DNA of 64,000 nt, from NCBI GenBank assembly GCA_017458005.1, contig JAFTGH010000016.1, positions 1 through 64,000 on the forward strand, read 5' to 3'. Below the pieces are notes generated by a model, which had not been told where the DNA came from, did no database searches, and was given only the letters and a program-made list of their open reading frames with translations. Made by a program: the position numbers and the translations under genes. Position 1 is the stretch's first letter; each line of letters begins with the position of its first letter. Positions 1 through 7,443 of this stretch are shown one piece after another. Source of the stretch: Prevotella sp. Lineage in GTDB: Bacteria; Bacteroidota; Bacteroidia; Bacteroidales; Bacteroidaceae.

Positions 1-97
1 GGAGGTGCTGGATGTGGAACATCTCATAGACCTCCTTCATCTCGTTTATGCGATCTGTGTCCTTCGCATAACGGCTTTCGTTAGGTTGTCTCACCAT
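1..97 (-). CDS. 5' end of an unidentified gene, cut by the window edge
   Basis: Reading leftwards from an ATG at 97, an open frame runs off the window edge for 32 codons, beginning MVRQPNESRYAKDTDRINEM. There is no signal peptide; the piece is charged and probably helical. It lies 30 bases after the stop of the GH3 gene on the same strand, so it may be the next gene of that operon. I do not recognise the family, and the fragment is too short to exclude a chance frame. Confidence 0.4.
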   Translation of the reverse strand, partial: MVRQPNESRYAKDTDRINEMKEVYEMFHIQHL

Positions 98-127
98 ACT
101 TTTTCAAACTTTTGGTGTCAACCTTAT

Positions 128-2299
128 TTAAAATAAGACAACCTCCGTTCGGATATCCGCAGAGGAGGTTCCTATCATCAGATGGATACGTCCTTTCTCT
201 GGGATAAAGGCGTGTTTAGTGGTGTCCCAATAGGTGAGTTCGCTGCGCTGGATGCGGAGGGTGACGTTTCTCGTCTCTCCCTTCTTGATGTGGATGCGCT
301 CGAAAGCCTTGAGTTGTTTTTGGGGATGCTCGACCTTCGAGTCAGGATAGGAGACATAGAGTTGCACGACCTCGTCACCATCGTAACTGCCTGTGTTCGT
401 GACGGGTACGCTGACTTCGACGGTCTGCTTGTCTTGTCGGACGACCTTCGCCTGTCCGTATTGGAATGTCGTATAACTCAACCCATAGCCGAAGGGATAG
501 AGCACCTCGCCTTGGTGATACATATAGGTACGTCCGTGACGGATGTCATAGTCCATCATCGGAGGCAGGTCGAGGATGTCACGCACCCAAGTCTGGGTGG
601 TGCGACCAGCAGGGTTGACCTTCCCAAAGAGGGCATCGGCGACGGCATGCCCCTGTTCCTGACTGCAATGGGTGACATGCAGGATAGCGGGCAGGTGGTC
701 GTTGCTCCAATTGATGGTGTAGGGGAAACTGCTGACCAGTACCAGTACGGTATTGGGATTGGCGCGATAGAGTTGGCGCACCAAGTCCTCGTCAGGCAGT
801 TGGAGCGACTTGCGGTCCACCGCCTCGCGCCCATCGCTGGGGACAGGACAGAAGAACCAGTCAGCCTTCGTGCCGTAAGGGTGGTTGCCCGTGCAGATGA
901 TGACGGCATCCGCCTCACGAGCCAACTGCTCCGCCTGATCCATGCGGTTGTCAGGGATATAGTTGACCTCAAAGCCCTCCACCTTCGCCATCTCACGCAG
1001 AGCGTTCAGAATGGTGACCTCGTAGGGTGGGGTGCCGCTATACCAGTCGTAGATGATCTGGTCGGCATAAGGACCTACCACGGCGAGTTTGCGAATCTTT
1101 TGGGCGTCGAGCGGCAGCAGACCGTTATTTCTCAACAGCACTAACGACTTGTTGGTGATGTCCCTTGCCGCTTGCCTTGCCTCTATCGTCTGATAGGGAG
1201 GTGTCGCTGTCGAGTCCTTCCCGATATGGGCATAGGGGCTCTTCGTGTCGGCACCGTCGAGCATCCCCAGTTTGAGGGCGACAAAGATATTGCCACGGAT
1301 GGCGATCTCGATATCTTTCTCTGTGATAAGCCCTTTCTCCAAAGCCTCTTTGACAGCCTCTTGGTAGCGGTCGAGGAACATGCCCGTCTTCGCCTTGATG
1401 ACAGCGGCGGCACCTTCCGCCATGGTGGGGAACGCCTTGTGGGCATTCACCAGCAGGCGCAGTCCTCCGCCATCTGTGCAGATGATGCCATTGTTGCCCC
1501 ATTCCTGTCGTGCTATCTGGTCGAGCACGGGATTGATACACATCGGCGTACCGTTCCATGCGTTGTACGATGCCATGAAGGCACGGCTGCCACCCTCAGT
1601 GATACCCTTGTAGAAAGGATAGGAATAATATTCACGAAACAGTCGCTCGTCGAAGTTGCTGGAGGTGGAGTCACGTCCGTCCTCATTGCTGTTGGCAAGG
1701 AAATGCTTCATCAAGGCAGCCGTCTTCCAATAACGGGAGTCGTCGCCCTGCAAGCCTTTCACCATGGCGATGGAGAGTTGTCCTGTGAGGAAAGCGTCCT
1801 CGCCGTAACTCTCCTCCGTACGTCCCCATCGGGGATCACGGGCAAGGTCGGCATTAGGGGCGTAGATGACCAGTCCCTTGCGACGAGCCTGTGGCTGTTG
1901 GATATAGTAGCGAGCCTCCTCTGCCATCTGTTGTCCCACCCGTTTGACAGCCTCACGGTCCCATGTCTCGCCGAGTCCGTAAGCCTGCGGGAAGATGGTC
2001 GTAGGCAATGGGTTCGGTACCATCTTGCCGTCGACCTCCTTCTTCCCGTTGTTATCCGCAGGACCTCCTAAGGCGATACCATGCAGTCCCTCGTAGCAGT
2101 TGAGGGAGGGGATGCCCAGACGGGGTACCCCTAGGTTGGTGGATAGCAAGGCGATCTTCTCGTCGAGTGTCAGTTGGCGCATCAAAAGGTCGATGCGCTG
2201 CTCGTCCTTCAGTTTCGTGTTCTGGAAGTCGTACGATTGCGCTGTTGTCCCCATCAGGAAGGAGAACAAGAGGCATAAGGTGGTAGTCAGTCTGTTCAT
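128..2299 (-). CDS. Secreted glycoside hydrolase family 3 (beta-glucosidase/beta-xylosidase type)
   Basis: 723 residues. A signal peptide (about residues 1-20, ending near TTAQS) sends the enzyme to the periplasm. The N-terminal GH3 barrel carries the RDPRWGR...ESYGED segment (about 154-168), the KHF motif (198-200) and GIICTDGG, whose Asp276 is the expected catalytic nucleophile. The GH3 C-terminal sandwich follows, and an FnIII-like domain ends the protein (about 640-720). Known GH3 enzymes release terminal glucose or xylose from beta-linked oligosaccharides. The spacing of RDPRWGR and ESYGED resembles plant-type beta-xylosidases, so xylose is as likely as glucose; the substrate cannot be settled here. 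A divergent promoter region separates it from glyS. Confidence 0.93.
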   Translation of the reverse strand: MNRLTTTLCLLFSFLMGTTAQSYDFQNTKLKDEQRIDLLMRQLTLDEKIALLSTNLGVPRLGIPSLNCYEGLHGIALGGPADNNGKKEVDGKMVPNPLPTTIFPQAYGLGETWDREAVKRVGQQMAEEARYYIQQPQARRKGLVIYAPNADLARDPRWGRTEESYGEDAFLTGQLSIAMVKGLQGDDSRYWKTAALMKHFLANSNEDGRDSTSSNFDERLFREYYSYPFYKGITEGGSRAFMASYNAWNGTPMCINPVLDQIARQEWGNNGIICTDGGGLRLLVNAHKAFPTMAEGAAAVIKAKTGMFLDRYQEAVKEALEKGLITEKDIEIAIRGNIFVALKLGMLDGADTKSPYAHIGKDSTATPPYQTIEARQAARDITNKSLVLLRNNGLLPLDAQKIRKLAVVGPYADQIIYDWYSGTPPYEVTILNALREMAKVEGFEVNYIPDNRMDQAEQLAREADAVIICTGNHPYGTKADWFFCPVPSDGREAVDRKSLQLPDEDLVRQLYRANPNTVLVLVSSFPYTINWSNDHLPAILHVTHCSQEQGHAVADALFGKVNPAGRTTQTWVRDILDLPPMMDYDIRHGRTYMYHQGEVLYPFGYGLSYTTFQYGQAKVVRQDKQTVEVSVPVTNTGSYDGDEVVQLYVSYPDSKVEHPQKQLKAFERIHIKKGETRNVTLRIQRSELTYWDTTKHAFIPEKGRIHLMIGTSSADIRTEVVLF

Positions 2300-2328
2300 A
2301 GTTAGTGGTGTTATATTAAATAATGTTG

Positions 2329-2336
2329 CAAATATA
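2329..2336 (-). promoter_or_regulatory. -7 promoter box of the GH3 gene
   Basis: The minus strand reads TATATTTG, which fits the Bacteroidetes TAnnTTTG box, about 30 bases before the ATG. It lies 22 bases from the oppositely directed glyS box, so the two promoters overlap back to back. No clear -33 TTTG was seen. Confidence 0.5.
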
Positions 2337-2358
2337 CTGATTTTCCGTGGAAAAACAT

Positions 2359-2366
2359 TACCTTTG
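2359..2366 (+). promoter_or_regulatory. -7 promoter box of glyS
   Basis: TACCTTTG matches TAnnTTTG. Transcription should begin about four bases after the box, giving a leader of roughly 28 bases before the ATG at 2398; most of that leader is the palindrome at 2372-2387. Confidence 0.65.
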
Positions 2367-2371
2367 CACCC

Positions 2372-2387
2372 ATAATTTCGAAATTAT
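2372..2387. repeat. Perfect 16-bp palindrome in the glyS leader
   Basis: ATAATTTCGAAATTAT is perfectly self-complementary and lies just after the expected glyS transcription start, 10 bases before the start codon. It could be an operator or a short hairpin in the leader. It is AT-rich, so chance is not excluded. Confidence 0.6.
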
Positions 2388-2397
2388 AGCAATATTT

Positions 2398-3939
2398 ATG
2401 GCACAAGAAGATGTATTTAAGAAGATCGTGAGCCACTGCAAGGAGTATGGCTTCGTGTTTCCCAGCAGTGATATCTACGATGGGTTAGGAGCCGTTTACG
2501 ACTACGGTCAGAACGGTGTGGAGTTGAAGAATAATATCAAGGAATACTGGTGGAAGTCGATGGTGTTGTTGCACGATAACATCGTGGGCATCGACTCGGC
2601 AATCTTTATGCACCCCACCATCTGGAAAGCATCAGGACACGTCGATGCTTTCAACGACCCATTGATCGACAACCGTGACTCGAAGAAGCGCTATCGTGCT
2701 GATGTGCTCATCGAGGACCAGATAGCCAAGTATGACGAGAAGATACAGAAAGAGGTCGAGAAGGCTCGCAAGCGTTTCGGCGACTCGTTCGATGAGGCGA
2801 AGTACTTGGAGACCAGTGAGCGTGTGAAGGAGACCAAGGAGAAGCGTGACGCGCTGCATGCCCGTTATGCCGCCGCCATGCAGGGACCCGACTTGGAGGC
2901 TCTGAAGCAGATCATCCTCGACGAGGAGATCGTATGTCCTATCAGCGGTACCCGCAACTGGACTGACGTGCGTCAGTTCAACCTGATGTTCTCCACGGAG
3001 ATGGGCGCCTCCGCCGATGGCTCTATGAAGGTGTACCTGCGTCCAGAGACGGCACAGGGTATCTTCGTCAACTATCTGAACGTGCAGAAGACGGGTCGTA
3101 TGAAGATTCCTTTCGGTATCGCCCAGATCGGTAAGGCGTTCCGTAATGAGATCGTAGCCCGTCAGTTCATCTTCCGTATGCGTGAGTTCGAGCAGATGGA
3201 GATGCAGTTCTTCGTAGCCCCTGGCACGGAGTTGGAGTGGTTCCCCAAGTGGAAGCAGACCCGTATGGCATGGCACCAGGCACTGGGCTTTGGTGCTGAG
3301 AACTACCGTTTCCACGACCACGACAAACTCGCCCACTATGCGAATGCCGCTACGGATATCGAGTTCAAGATGCCGTTCGGCTTCAAGGAGGTGGAGGGCA
3401 TCCACTCCCGTACTAACTTCGACCTCTCGCAGCATGAGAAGTTCTCAGGCAAGAGCATTAAATACTTCGACCCGCAGACCAACGAGAGTTACACACCGTT
3501 CGTCATCGAGACCTCTATTGGTGTCGACCGTATGTTCCTCTCTATCATGTGTCACTCCTATCAGGAGGAGAAACTGGAGAACGGAGAAACCCGCGTGGTA
3601 TTGAGATTGCCGGCAGCCCTTGCTCCTGTGAAACTCGCCGTGATGCCATTGGTCAAGAAAGACGGTCTGCCCGAGAAGGCTCGTGAGATCATCAACGACC
3701 TGAAGTTCCACTTCAACTGCCAGTATGACGAGAAAGACTCTATCGGTAAGCGCTATCGTCGTCAGGACGCCATCGGCACTCCGTATTGCGTGACTGTCGA
3801 CCACGACTCGCTCAATGACGGTAAGGTAACCCTCCGCTTCCGTGACACCATGGAGCAGGAGCGTGTGAACATCGCTGACCTCGCCGCTATCATCGAGGAT
3901 AAGGTAAGCATCGCGTCATTGCTGAAGAAACTTCAGTAA
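2398..3939 (+). CDS. glyS: Glycine--tRNA ligase (dimeric class II type)
   Basis: 513 residues from the ATG at 2398. An in-frame ATG at 2347 lies upstream of the promoter box and cannot be the start. The enzyme charges tRNA-Gly with glycine in the cytoplasm. The N-terminus (EYGFVFPSSDIYDGLGAVYDYG) is the hallmark of the eukaryote-like homodimeric glycyl-tRNA synthetase. Class II motif 2 (FRNEIVARQFIFRMREFEQME), motif 3 (SIGVDRMFLSIM) and the C-terminal anticodon-binding domain follow in order. Length is usual for the family. The gene is transcribed from its own promoter, divergent from the GH3 gene; the FKBP-type lipoprotein gene follows 45 bases downstream. Confidence 0.97.
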   Translation: MAQEDVFKKIVSHCKEYGFVFPSSDIYDGLGAVYDYGQNGVELKNNIKEYWWKSMVLLHDNIVGIDSAIFMHPTIWKASGHVDAFNDPLIDNRDSKKRYRADVLIEDQIAKYDEKIQKEVEKARKRFGDSFDEAKYLETSERVKETKEKRDALHARYAAAMQGPDLEALKQIILDEEIVCPISGTRNWTDVRQFNLMFSTEMGASADGSMKVYLRPETAQGIFVNYLNVQKTGRMKIPFGIAQIGKAFRNEIVARQFIFRMREFEQMEMQFFVAPGTELEWFPKWKQTRMAWHQALGFGAENYRFHDHDKLAHYANAATDIEFKMPFGFKEVEGIHSRTNFDLSQHEKFSGKSIKYFDPQTNESYTPFVIETSIGVDRMFLSIMCHSYQEEKLENGETRVVLRLPAALAPVKLAVMPLVKKDGLPEKAREIINDLKFHFNCQYDEKDSIGKRYRRQDAIGTPYCVTVDHDSLNDGKVTLRFRDTMEQERVNIADLAAIIEDKVSIASLLKKLQ

Positions 3940-3941
3940 TG

Positions 3942-4058
3942 AAAGGTAAAAAAGTAAAAAGGTAAAAAAGTAAACAAGTAAAAAATGAATGATATCAAAA
4001 TAATGGTAAAGGGATGGGTAAAGGTTTTGCCTTTTTACCTTTTTACCCTTTTACCTTT
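3942..4058. repeat. Octamer-based inverted repeat around the start of the FKBP gene
   Basis: Left arm 3942-3970 is built of 8-base units (GTA at 3946, 3954, 3962, 3970 and 3978; unit GTAAAAAR). Right arm 4030-4058 consists of TTTTTACC units, again with period 8. The arms are complementary at 26 of 29 positions and enclose the start codon at 3985. The right arm is coding and gives the LPFYLFTLLP stretch of the signal peptide. The same arrangement recurs at 43741-43853. Confidence 0.85.
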
Positions 4059-4599
4059 ATTGACTTCGTGCAGTGAGAAAGACGACACTGTCGAGGAATT
4101 TGCCGACTGGAAGAACAAGAACGAGCGGTATTTCGAGGCAGCCTATGCGTCGCATGACTACGACATGGCGCTGAAGAAATACTCTTTGCGTGATGAGGTC
4201 GCCGCCAATGCCACCGACCACGTGCTGGTCGACGTGCTGGACGAGGGCTATGCGGGAGAGACGGAGTCGCCTTACCTGACTGACTCCGTATCGGTTCACT
4301 ATGTGGGCTATCTGATACCCTCCGCCACCTACACGACAGGCTATGTGTTCGACAAGAGTTACTTGGAGCCTTTCGACTGGGATACCGCTGTTCCAAGGAC
4401 GTTCGCTGTCAATGGTGTCGTCGCTGGCTTTGCCACGGCATTGCAGAAGATGCGACGTGGCGCCTACTGGCGAGTGACGATGCCCTATCAGTTGGGCTAT
4501 GGCACTGCCGAGCAGAACGGTATCCCTGCCTATAGCACCCTGATCTTCGAGATACGATTAGAAGACTTCTGGACGAAAGAAAAAGGTGACCGCGATTAA
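3985..4599 (+). CDS. FKBP-type peptidyl-prolyl isomerase lipoprotein
   Basis: 204 residues. The N-terminus contains a hydrophobic LPFYLFTLLP stretch and the lipobox LLTSC (Cys29), so this is a lipoprotein. An FKBP-like fold spans about residues 95-198 (SVHYVGYLI, VAGFATALQKMRRG, MPYQLGYGT, YSTLIFEIRLEDF). Enzymes of this family catalyse cis-trans isomerisation of proline peptide bonds during folding of envelope proteins. Several FKBP active-site aromatics are replaced, so catalysis is not certain. The start codon lies between the arms of an octamer inverted repeat. The stop overlaps that of the convergent eamA-type gene inside a terminator hairpin. Confidence 0.85.
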   Translation: MNDIKIMVKGWVKVLPFYLFTLLPLLTSCSEKDDTVEEFADWKNKNERYFEAAYASHDYDMALKKYSLRDEVAANATDHVLVDVLDEGYAGETESPYLTDSVSVHYVGYLIPSATYTTGYVFDKSYLEPFDWDTAVPRTFAVNGVVAGFATALQKMRRGAYWRVTMPYQLGYGTAEQNGIPAYSTLIFEIRLEDFWTKEKGDRD

Positions 4600-4612
4600 T
4601 CGGTCACCTTTT
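4581..4612. terminator. Bidirectional terminator overlapping two convergent stop codons
   Basis: AAAAGGTGACCG (4581-4592) and CGGTCACCTTTT (4601-4612) are perfect inverted 12-mers with an 8-base loop. The TAA of the FKBP gene (4597-4599) and the TAA of the EamA gene (4596-4598 on the minus strand) both lie in the loop. The hairpin has T-rich flanks on both strands. Confidence 0.85.
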
Positions 4613-5519
4613 CTTTTTCCATGTCTTTTCTGGACTTCGACTTCGTGACCAGCCAGACACCGCTGAACACAAGGATGACAGCAAGGGCGTGGGTGGGCTT
4701 GAGGATGCCAATGCCCATGAGGAGCGAGGCGGCTACGGATACGATGGGCTGCACGTAGTTATAGACCGAGACGACGGTGGGGCGCAAAGTGCGCTGTCCT
4801 ACCATCGTGAGGATATAGCCGAAGAAAGTGCCGATGCAGACGACATAGGCGACTTCCCACCATGTCCTGACAGGGATGGGGGCGGCAAGTACCTCGCTGA
4901 CATGATTGAAGGTGAAGGGCAGCAGCATCAGGGTTGCCCATGAGAACATATACTTGTTGATGGTGAAGACGTTATAGCGGCGGATGAGGGGATTGAACAG
5001 CGAGAGATAGAGGGCGAAGGAGAACTGGGCGAACAGGCAGAGCAGGTCGCCACGGATGTCACCCACCTTGTCGCTGGCATGGGCGGCAGAGGTCAGTATC
5101 AGGATGAGGGCGCCCGAGCAGCCCATCAGGACACCCAGTGTCTTTTTGCCTGTGATGGGCTCTTTTAATATCAATGCCGCCAGCAGCATGGCGAAGATCG
5201 GCATGGAGGTGGTGACGATAGAGGCGTTGATGGGTGAGGTGATGCTCAGTCCGATGGTGTAGCAACACTGGTTGCAGACCAGTCCGAAGACGGCGGCTCC
5301 GATGAACATCAGTTTGTCGCGCATCGGCACCTGCTCCTTGGGAGCGAAGAGGGAGGCTATCCAAAACAGGAGGCATGCTCCTACGACACGAAATGTCACC
5401 ATCGTGATACCGTCAAAGCCATGTGTCATGGCGTCTTTCCCAATGGGTGCCATCAGTCCCCAGCCCGCACAGGCACCGAACATCGCCAAGTGGGCGATCA
5501 ATGCTTTATTGTCTTTCAT
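4596..5519 (-). CDS. EamA/DMT-family transporter
   Basis: 307 residues, almost entirely hydrophobic, with about ten predicted membrane helices arranged as two EamA repeats (about 8-140 and 155-290). The first repeat starts LAMFGACAGWGLMAPIGKDA and ends near GVLMGCSGALILI; the second contains YVVCIGTFFGYIL. The drug/metabolite transporter superfamily exports small metabolites through the inner membrane; no substrate can be read from the sequence. The promoter box ends five bases before the ATG, so the mRNA is expected to be leaderless. It is divergent from the ATPase/DUF4435 operon. Confidence 0.9.
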   Translation of the reverse strand: MKDNKALIAHLAMFGACAGWGLMAPIGKDAMTHGFDGITMVTFRVVGACLLFWIASLFAPKEQVPMRDKLMFIGAAVFGLVCNQCCYTIGLSITSPINASIVTTSMPIFAMLLAALILKEPITGKKTLGVLMGCSGALILILTSAAHASDKVGDIRGDLLCLFAQFSFALYLSLFNPLIRRYNVFTINKYMFSWATLMLLPFTFNHVSEVLAAPIPVRTWWEVAYVVCIGTFFGYILTMVGQRTLRPTVVSVYNYVQPIVSVAASLLMGIGILKPTHALAVILVFSGVWLVTKSKSRKDMEKEKVTD

Positions 5520-5524
5520 GGTTG

Positions 5525-5532
5525 CAAAGGTA
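5525..5532 (-). promoter_or_regulatory. -7 promoter box of the EamA gene, placed for a leaderless mRNA
   Basis: The minus strand reads TACCTTTG. Only five bases lie between the box and the ATG at 5519, leaving little or no leader. Confidence 0.65.
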
Positions 5533-5575
5533 CAAATAAAATGAAGACGAGCGATGAATATTTAAAAATAATTGC

Positions 5576-5583
5576 TATCTTTG
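5576..5583 (+). promoter_or_regulatory. -7 promoter box of the ATPase/DUF4435 operon
   Basis: TATCTTTG fits TAnnTTTG and lies 16 bases before the ATG at 5600. It is the only promoter-like box found for the two-gene operon. Confidence 0.6.
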
Positions 5584-5599
5584 CAGAAAACTTACGACT

Positions 5600-6433
5600 A
5601 TGAAGTACGCTGACTATATCAAGCAGATAGAGATTGACTCGCTGTGGGGAGGGAGGAAGCACATCGTGTGGGACCTCGACCCTAAGGTGAATGTGCTGAG
5701 CGGTATCAACGGTGTGGGCAAGTCCACCATATTAAATAAGGTGGTGAGGAGCATCAACGGCAATGGCGATATCCAGAACCACCTGCTGAAAGGGGTGCAT
5801 ATCACCACGGAGCCAGCCGATGCCACGCATGTGCGCTTCGACATCATCCGCTCGCTGGACAGTAACATCTCCCAGACGCTGACAGAGGGAGAGGGCGTGA
5901 TGCGTGAGACCCTGTCGGCACTGGCTGGCATGGGAGGCGGCTCATTGCTCGACCTGCAACTGTATAACCTGCAGCGTAAGTACCTGGACTATCAGGTGAA
6001 CATCGGCAACCGCATCATCGCGGAACTGCAACAGGGGAATACGGATGCCGCCCAGCATCTGTCGGAGCCCAAGAAACGCTTTCAGGATATCGTCGACGAC
6101 CTGTTTGAGGAGACGGGCAAGAAGATCGTGCGTACGGAGAACGAGATCCGCTTCTCGCAGATCGGCGAGACACTATTGCCCTATAAACTCTCAAGTGGTG
6201 AGAAACAGGTGCTTGCCATCCTCCTGACGGTACTGGTGGAGGACCATCAGCCCTACGTCCTCTTCATGGACGAGCCAGAGGTGTCGCTGCATATCGAGTG
6301 GCAGAAACGGTTGATAGACCTGATCCTGGAACTGAACCCTAACGTGCAGATTATCCTGACTACCCACTCGCCTGCCGTCATCATGAGCGGATGGATGGAC
6401 AAGGTGACAGAGGTCTCAGATATTACCCTATGA
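5600..6433 (+). CDS. ABC-type AAA ATPase, partner of a DUF4435 protein
   Basis: 277 residues, soluble. Walker A GINGVGKST (35-43), ABC signature LSSGEKQ (197-203), Walker B YVLFMDEPE (219-227) and H-loop TTHSP (254-258) are all intact. This is an SMC/OLD-like ATPase head with a short insertion instead of a long coiled coil. It overlaps the DUF4435 gene by ATGA, so the two proteins are probably made in equal amounts and act together. The same pairing (AAA ATPase plus DUF4435 TOPRIM-like protein) defines the PARIS anti-phage system, AriA/AriB. The ATPase here is shorter than known AriA, and base use matches its neighbours, so a conserved housekeeping pair is an alternative. Confidence 0.88.
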   Translation: MKYADYIKQIEIDSLWGGRKHIVWDLDPKVNVLSGINGVGKSTILNKVVRSINGNGDIQNHLLKGVHITTEPADATHVRFDIIRSLDSNISQTLTEGEGVMRETLSALAGMGGGSLLDLQLYNLQRKYLDYQVNIGNRIIAELQQGNTDAAQHLSEPKKRFQDIVDDLFEETGKKIVRTENEIRFSQIGETLLPYKLSSGEKQVLAILLTVLVEDHQPYVLFMDEPEVSLHIEWQKRLIDLILELNPNVQIILTTHSPAVIMSGWMDKVTEVSDITL

Positions 6434-7443
6434 GCAATCGACTGAAAGATAATCTCAACAGTCGCTATTTTGAGGCAGCCAACCAGTTGACCTCAAAGAA
6501 GGCAAGACGGCGCATCGTGGCTTATGTGGAGAGTTACGATGACATCTATTTCTGGCGTACCGTCTTGAGCCGCTTCGAGGACGACAAGCGGTATTTCGAG
6601 GTGATGCTGCCCTCGCATCAGAAACTGGAGCGAGGGAAGAAGTCGGTGCTCATGAATTTCATAGAAGGTAGGATAGGAGAGGACATGATAGCCTGTGTGG
6701 ATGCGGATTACGACTACCTGTTGCAGGGTGCTACTCCCCAGTCGAAGAAAGTGGTGGAGAGCCCTTATGTGTTCCATACCTACGCTTATGCCATCGAGAA
6801 CCTGCAGTGCTATGCCCCCTCGTTGCATGACGTATGCGTCTCTGTGACGCTCAACGACCATCGTATCTTCGATTTCAACGACTATCTTACACAGTATAGT
6901 GAGGCGATATTCCCCTTGTTCGTCTGGTCGGTATGGGCATATCGGACAGGCAACCATAACAAGTTCTCGTTGACGGACATGGCTCGTATCATCGACCCGG
7001 GAGGCTTTAATGTCTTCGACCCACAGCCGTCTATCAACCACCTGCGCCAGAAAGTCAATCGGAAAGTCAGGCAGTTGCAGACGGAGTTCCCTGACAACAA
7101 AGAGCCTTACCTGAAAGTCAAGGAGGAAGTCAAGGCACTGGGGGTGACCCCGCAGACCACCTATCTCTACGTGCAGGGACATTCTTTGTTCGACAACGTA
7201 GTCGTCCCTATATTAAATAAGGTGTGCAACCGCCTGCGGATGGAGCGGCAGGACGAGATAGCCCGTACGGCACGCCACCACACACAACGGAAAAACGAGA
7301 TGTCCTGCTACGAGCACTCGCTGCAGGACATCCGTCAGATGCTTAAAAAGAATAGTGGGTATATGCTGTCCGACCAGTTCCGCCAGATACAGGCGGATGT
7401 GGAGCAGTATCTTACGACAGCACGTACGTCTCCAGAAACTTAA
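6430..7443 (+). CDS. DUF4435 (TOPRIM-like) protein, AriB-like
   Basis: 337 residues from the ATG at 6430, which overlaps the TGA of the ATPase gene. The N-terminal part fits DUF4435, a TOPRIM-like nuclease/effector fold. The acidic residues expected for metal binding are visible as YVESYDDIYFW (Glu34, Asp37, Asp38) and ACVDADYDYL (Asp91, Asp93, Asp95). A conserved HTYAYAIENLQ segment follows (about 117-127), and the C-terminal third is helical. In PARIS, the DUF4435 protein is the toxic effector released by the ATPase; that role here is inference from the gene pair. The 3' end overlaps the convergent manA gene by 32 bases. Confidence 0.85.
   Translation: MSNRLKDNLNSRYFEAANQLTSKKARRRIVAYVESYDDIYFWRTVLSRFEDDKRYFEVMLPSHQKLERGKKSVLMNFIEGRIGEDMIACVDADYDYLLQGATPQSKKVVESPYVFHTYAYAIENLQCYAPSLHDVCVSVTLNDHRIFDFNDYLTQYSEAIFPLFVWSVWAYRTGNHNKFSLTDMARIIDPGGFNVFDPQPSINHLRQKVNRKVRQLQTEFPDNKEPYLKVKEEVKALGVTPQTTYLYVQGHSLFDNVVVPILNKVCNRLRMERQDEIARTARHHTQRKNEMSCYEHSLQDIRQMLKKNSGYMLSDQFRQIQADVEQYLTTARTSPET

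Noticed and set aside
182..1144. Long open frame antisense to the GH3 gene (320 codons)
   Set aside because: Shadow of the GH3 frame; no family features, no start region, and the minus strand encodes a complete GH3 enzyme.
1172..2071. Second long open frame antisense to the GH3 gene
   Set aside because: Same reason; continuous GH3 motifs on the other strand.
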